Source: Bacteroidales bacterium
GTDB taxonomy: Bacteria; Bacteroidota; Bacteroidia; Bacteroidales; UBA12077
Assembly (NCBI GenBank): GCA_028282785.1
Contig: JANQHE010000059.1
Location: 1-38,729, forward strand
Length of the DNA: 38,729 bases
Reading direction: 5' to 3'
Both the position numbers and the translations under genes were made by a program. Below the pieces are notes generated by a model, which did no database searches, had not been told where the DNA came from, and worked only from the letters and a program-made list of their open reading frames with translations. Below, one piece after another: positions 26,419 to 34,412 of this stretch (positions within the stretch are counted from its first letter, which is position 1; each line of letters opens with the position of its first letter).

Positions 26419-26850
26419 TTATGGATAAGATATTGTAAAATTCATTGCCTCCAGATCTTCCCATGTTCCAATATCAACTCTTTTAGCTACCATGTATTGT
26501 TCTCTTATCTGGTCCCATGAATTATTTTTTACCGTGTCGTGAATAAAAAAGTATACCTGATACCAACCTTGTGATAAAGTACTCTCCAAAACCGATTTTA
26601 TTTCCGTAATCTCTTTAGAAGAATATGATTCCATAATGTACCAATCCGATACCCCTCCTTCCCAAATATTATTTTCTCGTATAGACGTATCTAATTGTGA
26701 TTGTTTATTATTGATATCATAAAAAACAAGTTCGACATTGGAATTGTTAACAATACTAATGCCAATGACGTCATCAATATCATTTGAGCATCCCATAAAT
26801 ATTGTTGTAAACATTATAATGAAAACTGCAAACCTTTGAAATCTATTCAT
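26419..26850 (-). CDS. Hypothetical lipoprotein
   Basis: A 143-residue lipoprotein: hydrophobic signal and lipobox (FMGC, Cys20, followed by SNDIDD). The mature part contains NNSNVELVFYDINNKQSQLD and ends in TWEDLEAMNFTISYP. It looks like a small beta-rich domain and I recognise no family. It stands alone between the RHS locus 1 upstream region and higBA. It could be a displaced immunity-type lipoprotein, but nothing beyond lipidation and size supports that. Confidence 0.65.
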   Translation of the reverse strand: MNRFQRFAVFIIMFTTIFMGCSNDIDDVIGISIVNNSNVELVFYDINNKQSQLDTSIRENNIWEGGVSDWYIMESYSSKEITEIKSVLESTLSQGWYQVYFFIHDTVKNNSWDQIREQYMVAKRVDIGTWEDLEAMNFTISYP

Positions 26851-26996
26851 ATTAAATTGTATTAAATAAAATTGTTATAAATATATCAATATTTTTGCAC
26901 TTAAAAGTAAGTAATTTAAAAATTGATCTCGTTCAAATTTCTTAATACGCCCGGATTATAAATCCGCGCGAACGGGTCGTTTTGCTTACGGGAATT

Positions 26997-27464
26997 TTAT
27001 GTTAACGCAACTTTGTCATTTCTTTTAAGGTAATCACTAATTGACGGAACTCTTAATAGTTTCTTTTTCTTTTCAGGTTCTAACTTTATTTTCTCATTTC
27101 CCGCAACTAATGATTCTAAAGGGATTCCTAAATATCTGTGAAGTAAGGTTATCATTTTTAAGCTTAACGAACGCTTTCCGTGTAAAACTTCTGATACTCT
27201 TGTTTTTCCACCAAATAACGGAGCTACATCAGTTTGTTTTAAATTCATTTGCTCCATTCTAAATTTGATTGCTTCAATGGGGTTTGGAGCTTCTATCGGG
27301 TAATGTTCTTTTTCGTATAATTCAACTAATAAGGATAAAAGCTCTAGTTCTTCTCCTCCTGCTGTATCAGGTTCAATAGCATTCTCGGAGCCATGGATTA
27401 ATTCATAAATTCTTTCTGTAGCTTCGTTATATTCTTGTTCTGTTTTTAATATTTTAGTTTTCAT
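26997..27464 (-). CDS. higA: HigA-type antitoxin / XRE regulator
   Basis: A 155-residue antitoxin of the HigA family with an N-terminal segment for toxin contact (EQEYNEATERIYELIHG, ELLSLLVELYEKEHYPI) and a helix-turn-helix at about 86-133 (MEQMNLKQTDVAPLFGGKTR, VSEVLHGKRSLSLKMI). The longer N-terminal region is typical for Bacteroidota HigA. It overlaps the toxin gene by 11 bases, in toxin-first order, as expected of higBA. It should neutralise HigB and repress the shared promoter through the palindrome at 27782-27809. Confidence 0.9.
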   Translation of the reverse strand: MKTKILKTEQEYNEATERIYELIHGSENAIEPDTAGGEELELLSLLVELYEKEHYPIEAPNPIEAIKFRMEQMNLKQTDVAPLFGGKTRVSEVLHGKRSLSLKMITLLHRYLGIPLESLVAGNEKIKLEPEKKKKLLRVPSISDYLKRNDKVALT

Positions 27465-27765
27465 AACTTACTGTTTTTACATCTATTTTATCATATTCCG
27501 CATGCGTGCCGAACCACACTACAAAAACTATCTTTAGTTTATACTCGATATCTACTATTAATCGATAATCGTTTCCTTTTATGTTAAAAACAACTCGTTT
27601 AGCTGTTATTATGCTTGCGCTTCTGTATTTTACTTTTAGTTCCTGAGCATTGCTCCAGTCAGAATATCTTACTTCATAAATCCAGGCCTTTATTGATTCT
27701 TCAGCTTGTTTGTATTTACTTAGCTTACAAAGTTCTTTTAAGGTACTTTCTTTTAATATTCTCAT
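27454..27765 (-). CDS. higB: HigB-type toxin (mRNA interferase)
   Basis: A RelE-fold toxin of the HigB family that cuts mRNA, probably at the ribosome. It is 103 residues from ATG 27765 (MRILKESTLKEL). Typical segments are YKQAEESIKAWIYEVRYSDW, VVFNIKGNDYRLIVDIEY and VVWFGTHAEYDKID, where the FxGTHAxYD motif is characteristic. An ATG at 27774 gives a version three residues longer, but that codon lies within the -7 box TAAATTTG (27779-27772). The later ATG is therefore preferred, making a nearly leaderless mRNA. The 3' end overlaps higA. Confidence 0.9.
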   Translation of the reverse strand: MRILKESTLKELCKLSKYKQAEESIKAWIYEVRYSDWSNAQELKVKYRSASIITAKRVVFNIKGNDYRLIVDIEYKLKIVFVVWFGTHAEYDKIDVKTVSYEN

Positions 27766-27771
27766 ATACTG

Positions 27772-27809
27772 CAAATTTATAAAAAAGTTACCTTATTTGG
27801 TAACTTTTT
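27772..27809 (-). promoter_or_regulatory. higBA promoter with palindromic operator
   Basis: Perfect 11-bp arms (AAAAAGTTACC at 27782-27792, GGTAACTTTTT at 27799-27809) with a 6-base spacer lie directly upstream of a TAAATTTG -7 box (27779-27772). An operator between the -33 and -7 elements fits autorepression by HigA. Confidence 0.7.
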
Positions 27810-28132
27810 GTTGTTTATTTTTAGATATATCCAAAATGTATCCAATTACCTTAACGAATGGAACAAGTCTGATTGCTTTTATAAGTCCCTCTGACATGGA
27901 CAGCATGTTAAGGGTGAGCGGTTTTTTTTGTTTTTACAAAACAATGGTAGTTAAAAACTACCAAAAATAGAACGACGTAGTTGAAAACTACGCCAAACTT
28001 CTATCTATTTTATTAAGCTACGCTTATCAGGTTTTTTTCATTTATTATATAGTAATATTATTAATTGTTCTACTTTTCTGCTGATATCTTAACATCCATT
28101 TTAATGCTGAAAATCCAGAAAAAAGCCCAAAA
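27810..28132. other. Gene-free stretch with a solo RAYT right end
   Basis: No gene was seen in this 320-base stretch. Most of it is the solo RAYT end at 27915-28031. The preceding 27836-27914 (ACAAGTCTGATTGCTTTTAT and on) has no match elsewhere in the window and may be the remnant of another element. Confidence 0.6.
27915..28031. repeat. Solo RAYT right end
   Basis: About 117 bases match the right ends of the elements at 13976 and 29806: the TTTTTACAAAACAATGG stretch, then hairpins GTAGTTAAAAACTAC and GTAGTTGAAAACTAC, then CTTCTATCTATTTTATTAAG and CTACGCTTATCAGG. There is no left end or transposase. Confidence 0.8.
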
Positions 28133-28270
28133 CTATACCCAGAAAAAATAATCTATTATTAATCTTACAATTTCTGTAGATAAGTTTTCTTTTAAAAATA
28201 TTACGCTTAGCAAGCTTAATGCAAATATTACAATAACAACGTAATACGAGTATTTAATAATTATTTTCAT
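28133..28270 (-). CDS. Very small membrane protein, 45 residues
   Basis: An unlisted short frame: a charged N-terminus (MKIIIKYS), one hydrophobic segment (YYVVIVIFALSLLSVIF), then KENLSTEIVRLIIDYFFWV. Its ATG overlaps the TGA of the preceding 61-residue gene (ATGA), a common sign of translational coupling, and this is the main reason to believe it. No family is recognised. Together with the upstream gene it would form a pair of small inner-membrane proteins. Confidence 0.45.
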   Translation of the reverse strand: MKIIIKYSYYVVIVIFALSLLSVIFLKENLSTEIVRLIIDYFFWV

Positions 28271-28452
28271 AAACTTCGTCTTTTTTTCTTGATATAAAGA
28301 ATAATTTTACACACTACCATTCCTAATAATCCAATAGCTAATAGAATATACGATATCACATTTACTTCATAATTAAAATACTTAACAAAAAATAATCTAA
28401 AAATCAATGTTAATAAGAGAACTATTCTAAAAATATTAAGAGTCAATTTCAT
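28267..28452 (-). CDS. Small membrane protein, 61 residues
   Basis: It has two predicted transmembrane segments (IFRIVLLLTLIFRLFFVKYF and ISYILLAIGLLGMVVCKIIL) and a very basic tail (YIKKKRRSL). Its stop overlaps the start of the 45-residue gene at 28270. Thirteen bases upstream ends another short frame (28466-28591). In this array-like region it could be an immunity protein for a membrane-acting tip, but this is only suggested by position. Confidence 0.5.
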   Translation of the reverse strand: MKLTLNIFRIVLLLTLIFRLFFVKYFNYEVNVISYILLAIGLLGMVVCKIILYIKKKRRSL

Positions 28453-28465
28453 AATTTATCTGTTT

Positions 28466-28591
28466 TTAAGGTGCATAAGGTACAATTACAGGTCCATTAT
28501 TTTGAGGAGGTACTGGCTGTGGAACTTCCGGGCTCGCCAAGCTTATAGTTCTAAATAATATTATTACTATACATAACAAAAAAAAGTTCAA
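28466..28591 (-). pseudogene. Possible orphan tip fragment, 41 codons
   Basis: A short frame with a hydrophobic start and a Pro-rich end (SLASPEVPQPVPPQNNGPVI). The only start codon is a TTG inside the stem of the terminator at 28578-28607. This layout (frame beginning inside a terminator, followed by a small gene) copies the orphan tip cassettes of locus 1. It has no sequence match to them, so it may be a decayed tip or chance. Confidence 0.25.
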
Positions 28592-28607
28592 GCTTAATAA
28601 CTTGAAC
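28578..28607 (-). terminator. Terminator after the 28630 gene
   Basis: Arms GTTCAAG (28586-28592) and CTTGAAC (28601-28607) are followed on the minus strand by eight T residues. The stem is nearly the same as in the terminator at 30052-30081 of RHS locus 2. Confidence 0.7.
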
Positions 28608-28629
28608 CTTTTCTGTTATATTCTATATT

Positions 28630-28842
28630 TTAATTACTAGGATAGTAGAAAAAATAAAGCACTGTAAATAATACAAATAAACAATAAATCAAAACTGTAA
28701 ATAAATTATATAAACGGGTTTTAATACTATCGTTTTTGTCTTGCTTTACAAAACCAACATGAACAGGTTGGTTGAATAATAATCCTGAAAATATAAAATT
28801 TAAAAAAGATACTTTCTTTTTTGTCTTAATATCTTCTTTCAT
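28630..28842 (-). CDS. Small membrane protein, 70 residues
   Basis: Starts at ATG 28842 (MKEDIKTKKKVSFLNF); a longer reading from 28878 would run into the RAYT left end and is not native. It has a basic N-terminus, a loop FVKQDKNDSIKTRLYNL, and one strong C-terminal transmembrane segment (FTVLIYCLFVLFTVLYFFYY). A terminator follows 23 bases past its stop. No family is recognised. The transposon begins only 18 bases before its start codon, so its native promoter may be lost. Confidence 0.45.
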   Translation of the reverse strand: MKEDIKTKKKVSFLNFIFSGLLFNQPVHVGFVKQDKNDSIKTRLYNLFTVLIYCLFVLFTVLYFFYYPSN

Positions 28843-28860
28843 ATTGTATTTTAACCATGC

Positions 28861-29806
28861 CCCGGTTCGGCGTAGCATTCGCTACGTCGATTTATTTTGT
28901 AGCTTTCAGCTACTATTTTTAATAAGTCTTCCACCTTCTATTGACCTGTATTACATCTAAAACACCTTCCAAATCAGCATAGTTTCTTGCACTACTATAT
29001 AAATAATCTGCAGCATTGACTACAATTCCTGATACAACAGGATTATTATGTATATAATCAATTTTTTGTTCTATAAATTTATTTGAAAATATTTCTACCG
29101 CCCGATTTTCATGCGTCCAAACTTGATAGTTCTTGTTCCTCTTATGCTTTCGTGCTGTATACTTAAAAATCATTAGTAACCATTCTCGCCTACTTTCTTC
29201 CTTTTGCTGAACAACCTCTATTTATTCTCTTGCTTGTATGCCTTTTGAAATCTCTTAGTATGCCGCTTAGATTACCTTTTCCACCTCTTGCTAATAAATG
29301 AATGTGATTCGACATTATAACGTATGCATAAATTTCTAAACCTTTCTCCTTTTTACAATATTTCAAACTATCAATAACAATATCACGATATATTTTCCTC
29401 GAAAATATATCTACCCAATGAACAATTTGTAAAGTCAGATAATATGCTGATTCCTGATCTTTTATTTGATAACCTGTTGACATAAAGTAAAGATAAATAA
29501 TTTTATCAAAGCTTTTTACTAAATATAGTTCTATGTACTATAGCTTACTACTTACAATGTTTGGTATAGTGTTCACTACACTAAACTATCTTTTAAATGT
29601 TACGCATTTATTCAGCTGAAAGCTTATCTTACCAGACAGGTAGGCTGCAAATAAAAAAGAACGGCATAGTTACTCTAATGCTAAACTTCACCGAGTATTT
29701 TTTGTTTTTACAAAACAATGGCAGTTAAAAACTACCAAAAACAGAACGACGTAGTTGAAAACTACGCCGAACTTCTATCTATTTTATTAAGCTACGCTTA
29801 TCAGGG
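28861..29806 (-). mobile_element. RAYT (REP-associated tyrosine transposase) element
   Basis: A 946-bp element of the IS200/IS605-related Y1 family. The left end (from CCCGGTTCGGCG) has two hairpins (CGTAGC-attc-GCTACG and GTAGCTTTCAGCTAC). The right end has GTAGTTGAAAACTAC and ends ACGCTTATCAGGG. The borders were set by comparison with the deleted copy at 13538-13976, where homology starts and stops at the same bases. There are no long terminal inverted repeats or obvious target duplications, as usual for this family. The right border lies within an XRE regulator gene. Confidence 0.85.
28919..29483 (-). pseudogene. Y1 (REP-associated) transposase with one-base frameshift
   Basis: It cuts and joins single-stranded DNA using one tyrosine and an HUH metal site. 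The first part (29483-29190) contains AYVIMSNHIHLLARGGKGNL with the HIH motif. The second part (29173 down to 28919) has KIDYIHNNPVVSGIV with the catalytic Tyr, then YLYSSARNYADLEGVLDV. Deleting one A from the minus-strand run AAA (29221-29223) restores a continuous frame of about 187 residues reading through SRREWLLMIFKY. So the gene is broken by a one-base insertion, unless frameshifting or a sequencing error explains it. Confidence 0.85.
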
Positions 29807-30051
29807 TTATGATAGGTAAATATGAACGTGGAGAAGCAATTCCGTCTATTGAAGCAGCTAAGAAAATAGCAGATGCTTTCGATGTTTCCTTAGATTATCT
29901 TGTTGGTGTTGGTATTAATAGTAAGTTTGATAAAAGAACTCTAAAACGCTTACAAGAACTTGAAGATCTGGACGAAGAAAAGAAAAAGATTCTTCTGGAT
30001 TTAATAGATACTTATATTCGGGATTATAAAGCTAAACAAGCATATAAATAA
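29807..30051 (+). pseudogene. XRE-family regulator, 5' truncated beside RAYT
   Basis: The remaining 80 codons encode the second half of an HTH_3 domain (MIGKYERGEAIPSIEAAKKI, ADAFDVSLDYLVGVG) and a C-terminal helical tail (LKRLQELEDLDEEKKKILLD). The first helices (usually about 30-40 residues) are absent because the RAYT right end stands directly before the reading frame (border at 29806). The ATG used would start within the recognition-helix region, so DNA binding should be lost. The missing half is not found on the other side of the element. A bidirectional terminator follows. Confidence 0.8.
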
Positions 30052-30081
30052 AAAAGGTTCAAGAATTTACTTGAACCTTTT
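30052..30081. terminator. Bidirectional terminator between convergent genes
   Basis: Perfect 12-bp arms (AAAAGGTTCAAG at 30052-30063, complement at 30070-30081) enclose a 6-base loop, with A runs left and T runs right. It serves the truncated regulator (plus strand) and the lipoprotein gene at 30103 (minus strand). Confidence 0.8.
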
Positions 30082-30102
30082 CTATTTTATTTACTTGGAC
30101 TG

Positions 30103-30861
30103 TTAGGTGCCATTAGGAATAAAACTTATAGGTTCAAATGGATTAAGTATTCTATTGTTATCAATGTAACATCCCAATAGTATTTCAAAAAATATAAAAT
30201 TCTTTAAATCCTTATTCTCATTTAATGAAGAATAACCTATATCAACAATTTTATTATTAATTACAGTAATTAGATTAAAAACTAAAATCTCTTCATTATC
30301 CCTTTCGAGAATATACCTTACAAAATGCGAATGTTTTGTACCATTACTTAATTTAAAAATTTGTTCGTCCAAAATTAAACTTCTTTCAAGAGTTGCTTTC
30401 CTTGACTGAGTAATATAATCTTGATAGGTAAGATTTATATCTTCATTACAATATTCTCCTATCAATAAATATTTATTTAATTTATTTTTGCTACGAGTAT
30501 TAAAAGTAGCTTGAAACAGCTCAGCTTCATGATCAATAACTTTCCAATCGTACGGAATATTCAACCTTATACCTTTGTCCTTATTACTATAAATCTGCCA
30601 ATGAAATTTAAAAGTTGAGTCCTTTACATTATACTCCCAGACACCATCTTTTGATCCACTTCTATAAATCCCAATTGCAACTAATTTACCTTCTTCAGTT
30701 GCTATTGACCACTCTTCATCTTCTAGTCCATTTTCAATTTCACCTTGTATTATTGTCTTTTCACCATCTCCTAAAATATGATAATATTTTATTGGTGAAT
30801 TATCACATGACGTGATAATAAATAGCAATAATATAATATATATTTTATTTACCGTTTCCAT
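30103..30861 (-). CDS. Lipoprotein, candidate immunity protein of RHS locus 2
   Basis: 252 residues from ATG 30861, chosen because it gives a proper lipoprotein signal (IYIILLLFIITSC, Cys about 18); the frame stays open to 30915 but lacks a signal there. The start overlaps the RHS stop by 17 bases. Residues ~30-80 (GEKTIIQGEIENGLEDEEWS, YRSGSKDGVWEY) look like MORN/YwqK-type repeats, found in some toxin-antitoxin-linked proteins. The C-terminal part (KGIRLNIPYDWKVIDHEAEL, SRKATLERSLILDEQIFKLS) resembles a small alpha/beta domain. Position and lipidation suggest immunity to the RHS tip. Confidence 0.65.
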   Translation of the reverse strand: METVNKIYIILLLFIITSCDNSPIKYYHILGDGEKTIIQGEIENGLEDEEWSIATEEGKLVAIGIYRSGSKDGVWEYNVKDSTFKFHWQIYSNKDKGIRLNIPYDWKVIDHEAELFQATFNTRSKNKLNKYLLIGEYCNEDINLTYQDYITQSRKATLERSLILDEQIFKLSNGTKHSHFVRYILERDNEEILVFNLITVINNKIVDIGYSSLNENKDLKNFIFFEILLGCYIDNNRILNPFEPISFIPNGT

Positions 30862-33800
30862 TTCCAATTCTAATTTCTGCACTTGCTTTATATGTAACTT
30901 TAGTCTTTTCATCAATTTTTACACTAGGAGTGGCAACTTCTACTCCAACCGCCGTAGTACTAGTTGTATTTCCACTAGCATCTGTAGTTGTAGATCCTTT
31001 AACATATGCATTTGCGTTATCATTACCAACTTGACCTTTAACTGAATTTGTATTTTCTCCTTCTGTATTTTGCTCGTTTGAATATGCTATAGAAACAGGA
31101 ACTCCCTCAATATTTCCTTGTACTTTTGTCTCATTTACTATCTTCTTTTCAATCTTTGTTTCAATCCCTACTTCCGGTGCATTTGGAGTATTACTTCCAT
31201 TTAAATCCAAAACCTTTGAAAAATCAAATTTGACAACTTTACCTGTCTCTAATACCAAATCAGTAGAATTTGTAACATTCCCTTTAGTTATAGTAGAAAT
31301 ATTTGTTTTTACTTCTTGTACAGCTTCAGCAACTACTGATACCATAGATAGTGCTGCATCAAACATCTGCCTGAACCCTTCTTGAAATACTTGCCCTGGA
31401 TTATTAACTGCCCAATTCTGAAATTGATTTGGATTTATTCCCTGCAATCCCCATAAATCTATTAAACTTGAAGGATTACTAAATGCATAGTTATATGGTG
31501 TATGTTCTGGAAATTTTTCAATTATCGGATCTATCCCAATAAACCTACCTAATGCAGGGTCATACATTCTAAATCCGTAATCATACCAATTCAAAGAACG
31601 CCCTGCAAGCTGGTCGTCTTGCAATTCCTTTCCATTATAAAGATACTTATTTTTGTTATAATCAGCTAAAGCATTTTGGTAATTTTCCTGTTTAAATACC
31701 AAACCGAACGGGTAGTAATGGCTTTGTTGTATTAAATCCACCTTACCGGCAAGTAAAGAGCCGCCAAAAGTTACGCGGGTATTTCCCAAATGGTCCTTTA
31801 TATTGTACTCATAATGCCAATTGGTTTCTGTATCTGTTTGTATAGGTATCATTCTACCTTCGGAAGTTGCTACATAAGCAATTTCGCCATCCATGTAAAT
31901 TACATTACCTACATAATCGGTTGTGTTTTCGGTTTGTCCTGTATAATGTTTAGTTAGCTTTTGACCTGTAGCATCATAATGGTAAAAGATTTTAGCTGGA
32001 TTTGCACTTCCAAATTCGCTTATTTTTTCAGGTAAGTTTAATGAATTATATTTTACTTCAAGGTCTTTACCCGCATCGAATATCATGTTTCCATTATCAT
32101 CATAATTATAATCAGCTGCACTTAGTGCAACATAATCCTCAACGCCAGCTATATCACCTCTCGGATCTGTTACTTTTTTTAATTTATTGGTACCTGTAAT
32201 GTAAGTATATGTTAGTTCATCGGCATAAGTACTTGCACTATTAAATCTGCGATTTAAGGTTTGGAAGTTTCCATTTTTATCGTAACTCGCTGACATGGAA
32301 TACAGATTTTTGTTAGACGCTAATGTATTACCTTCGGCATAATTAGCAGCAGTTAAGCGATTCAATGCATCATACTCAAAACCGTAACCGCGTATTTTAT
32401 CTTCATCTTCGATTGTTGCCCATCGCATGGCCGCAATATTTCCATTAAACTGTTCCTGGCTTACTGTACTTGCTTCCAAATTATCGCGATCGTTATAATA
32501 CAGTTGCATTCCAAATATATCATTATCTGTTAATGCCGGATCGTTAATTTTGGTTAACCAACCACGGATGTTATAGGTGTAATCGACTTTCTGTACAAAG
32601 TTATTTCCATCTTTGGAATGCATATATTTTTCAATTAACTCGCCCAGTTCGTTATAACGCATTGCTGTTAAAACAACCGGTTGCTGATCGTTTACCTGAT
32701 GAAGTGTTTCCAGTAATCGCCCTGCATGGTCGTAATCAAAGGTCTCTAAGATTTTTAATGTTTTTCCGGCTTGTATATGCTGCTGCTGTGTTTGCATTAA
32801 CAATTGCGTAACATCCTGGTAGTGCGAACTAAATACATCACGCCCTCCCAAATGATGTTGCGATATGGTTTGAATGTTATTTCCATAATCATCGTAATAA
32901 TTTGCAGTGTACATTTCTGATCGAACTATGGAATATCCACTGCCTTCCGGTTCGTAAGCTTTTACCATGGTACCTGTTACCAGGCCTTTTGTTTTGTCCG
33001 AATTACCGGATTCAAAGCCTGAAGGTAAATTGGTTGTATAATAAGCAAGTTCGCTTTGCTTGCTTAAATCGTTCACAAAATCGTATGTGTCGTACCAGGT
33101 AACTGTTTCAACATCCGAAGCTGATATGCTCAAACCTGCAGGAAAACTGCTGTTTAAGGAATAACCATAAGAACTGTTAGAACCATTATATGTTTCATAA
33201 TGCACCGTGTGGCTATCAAAAAGAGTTTGAGCATCCAAAGCTGCAGAGAACTTTATCTTACCTTCAAGTACCGGCCTGTTCAATTCATCATACTTTATAA
33301 AGTGATACGTTTCATTGCCGGCATCATCGTCATTGCGAAGGTTTCCATCTTGCGTAAGCACCAAACGATCACGCTTATCGTAAACCATATAAACAGGTTC
33401 AGCTCCCGGTAGTTTTTTACTGATCATCCGTTTTCGTTCGTCGTATTCGTAAAAATAACATAATTCACCATCGGCCGGACTGCTGGCCAATGGTGGTACT
33501 ACTGTACGCAATAAGCCGTAATTATCGTAAATATAATGGGTACGTAAAGTTTCTCCATTAACTACAGATTCTTTTAAAACAACCTGTTCCAGCTTATCTT
33601 TGTATTCGCGGGTAACGTTCCCATTTTCGTCGGTTGTTTCATAAACATATAAATTGTTAGCAGGGTAATTCCTGGTATTTCCTAATTCGTCCCAGCTAGT
33701 TATACCGGAATTTGCCAGGTAATTATATGCTACCGGTTTATTGTTTGTGTGCCAATCTTGTCCAACACCGGTTATACTTAAAACACGATTCAATGGTGAC

Positions 33801-34408
33801 TCTTCGTAATCGACTATAGAATATGGCTTACTATCAATTGCATCTTTACCATAAACAAGCGATCCATAAAAATCTAATAATTTGTTAGTAGCATTGGTTT
33901 GATATTTTCCATTTCCATTATTTACAAAAGGTAAATACTCGCGACTTTTTCTTCCGAAATTGTCATAATAAATAAGTTTAATCATATCATCACCTTCGGG
34001 AGATGCTTCCACATTTATTATCTGTTCAAGTCTTCCTAATCCATCAAAATACTCCACCTGCTCGCTACGAATCCCGGTTGTTGGAAATGTGGTTGTATGT
34101 ATATAATTTTCAGTACTTGTTGGTATACCGCTAACATTTACATTAAATGCAGACATAATTACAGGATTGGTCAGTCCTCCATTCGCTTCAGGTGAAATAT
34201 AAGCTCGAAACGTACATCCTTCTTTGGCATGAAATCCTTCGCTTAAAGTAATACGATTACTGGCACTGATTTCCACATTACCAACAACCACATCGTTTAC
34301 CGTAATGTCTTGCTGTGCAAAAAGAATTGTAGAACTCATTACTGCTGCTATAAAAAACAATAATGTTTTATGTAATTTCATATTTAATTGTTTTATATTC
34401 TTTTTCAT
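30845..34408 (-). CDS. DUF6443 RHS-repeat protein with variable C-terminal tip
   Basis: A 1187-residue secreted protein with a signal peptide (best from the second ATG at 34381, MKLHKTLLFFIAAVMSS to FAQ). A DUF6443-like region (~80-200: GIRSEQVEYFDGLGRLEQII, YYDNFGRKSREYLPF) is followed by many YD repeats. An RHS core follows (KDHLGNTRVTFGGS, YLYNGKELQDDQLAGRSLNW, DPALGRFIGIDPI, ending SNPSSLIDLWG near residue 987). The 200-residue tip begins with an amphipathic or membrane-active looking helix (FQEGFRQMFDAALSMVSVV) and continues as Thr/Asn/Val-rich strands. No T9SS sorting domain is at its C-terminus. The partner lipoprotein gene overlaps the 3' end. Confidence 0.88.
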   Translation of the reverse strand: MKKNIKQLNMKLHKTLLFFIAAVMSSTILFAQQDITVNDVVVGNVEISASNRITLSEGFHAKEGCTFRAYISPEANGGLTNPVIMSAFNVNVSGIPTSTENYIHTTTFPTTGIRSEQVEYFDGLGRLEQIINVEASPEGDDMIKLIYYDNFGRKSREYLPFVNNGNGKYQTNATNKLLDFYGSLVYGKDAIDSKPYSIVDYEESPLNRVLSITGVGQDWHTNNKPVAYNYLANSGITSWDELGNTRNYPANNLYVYETTDENGNVTREYKDKLEQVVLKESVVNGETLRTHYIYDNYGLLRTVVPPLASSPADGELCYFYEYDERKRMISKKLPGAEPVYMVYDKRDRLVLTQDGNLRNDDDAGNETYHFIKYDELNRPVLEGKIKFSAALDAQTLFDSHTVHYETYNGSNSSYGYSLNSSFPAGLSISASDVETVTWYDTYDFVNDLSKQSELAYYTTNLPSGFESGNSDKTKGLVTGTMVKAYEPEGSGYSIVRSEMYTANYYDDYGNNIQTISQHHLGGRDVFSSHYQDVTQLLMQTQQQHIQAGKTLKILETFDYDHAGRLLETLHQVNDQQPVVLTAMRYNELGELIEKYMHSKDGNNFVQKVDYTYNIRGWLTKINDPALTDNDIFGMQLYYNDRDNLEASTVSQEQFNGNIAAMRWATIEDEDKIRGYGFEYDALNRLTAANYAEGNTLASNKNLYSMSASYDKNGNFQTLNRRFNSASTYADELTYTYITGTNKLKKVTDPRGDIAGVEDYVALSAADYNYDDNGNMIFDAGKDLEVKYNSLNLPEKISEFGSANPAKIFYHYDATGQKLTKHYTGQTENTTDYVGNVIYMDGEIAYVATSEGRMIPIQTDTETNWHYEYNIKDHLGNTRVTFGGSLLAGKVDLIQQSHYYPFGLVFKQENYQNALADYNKNKYLYNGKELQDDQLAGRSLNWYDYGFRMYDPALGRFIGIDPIIEKFPEHTPYNYAFSNPSSLIDLWGLQGINPNQFQNWAVNNPGQVFQEGFRQMFDAALSMVSVVAEAVQEVKTNISTITKGNVTNSTDLVLETGKVVKFDFSKVLDLNGSNTPNAPEVGIETKIEKKIVNETKVQGNIEGVPVSIAYSNEQNTEGENTNSVKGQVGNDNANAYVKGSTTTDASGNTTSTTAVGVEVATPSVKIDEKTKVTYKASAEIRIGNGNGK

Positions 34409-34412
34409 AGTA

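Noticed and set aside
27710-27970. Plus-strand frame of 86 codons
   Set aside because: It runs across the higB start, the higBA operator and a transposon end, so it cannot be a native gene.
28843-28878. Longer N-terminus for the 70-residue membrane protein
   Set aside because: The extra codons (MLRRTGAW) come from the RAYT left end; the native ATG is at 28842.
30861-30915. Upstream start (30915) for the lipoprotein at 30103
   Set aside because: It would put 18 basic residues before the lipoprotein signal and overlap the RHS gene by 71 bases; ATG 30861 gives a normal SpII signal.
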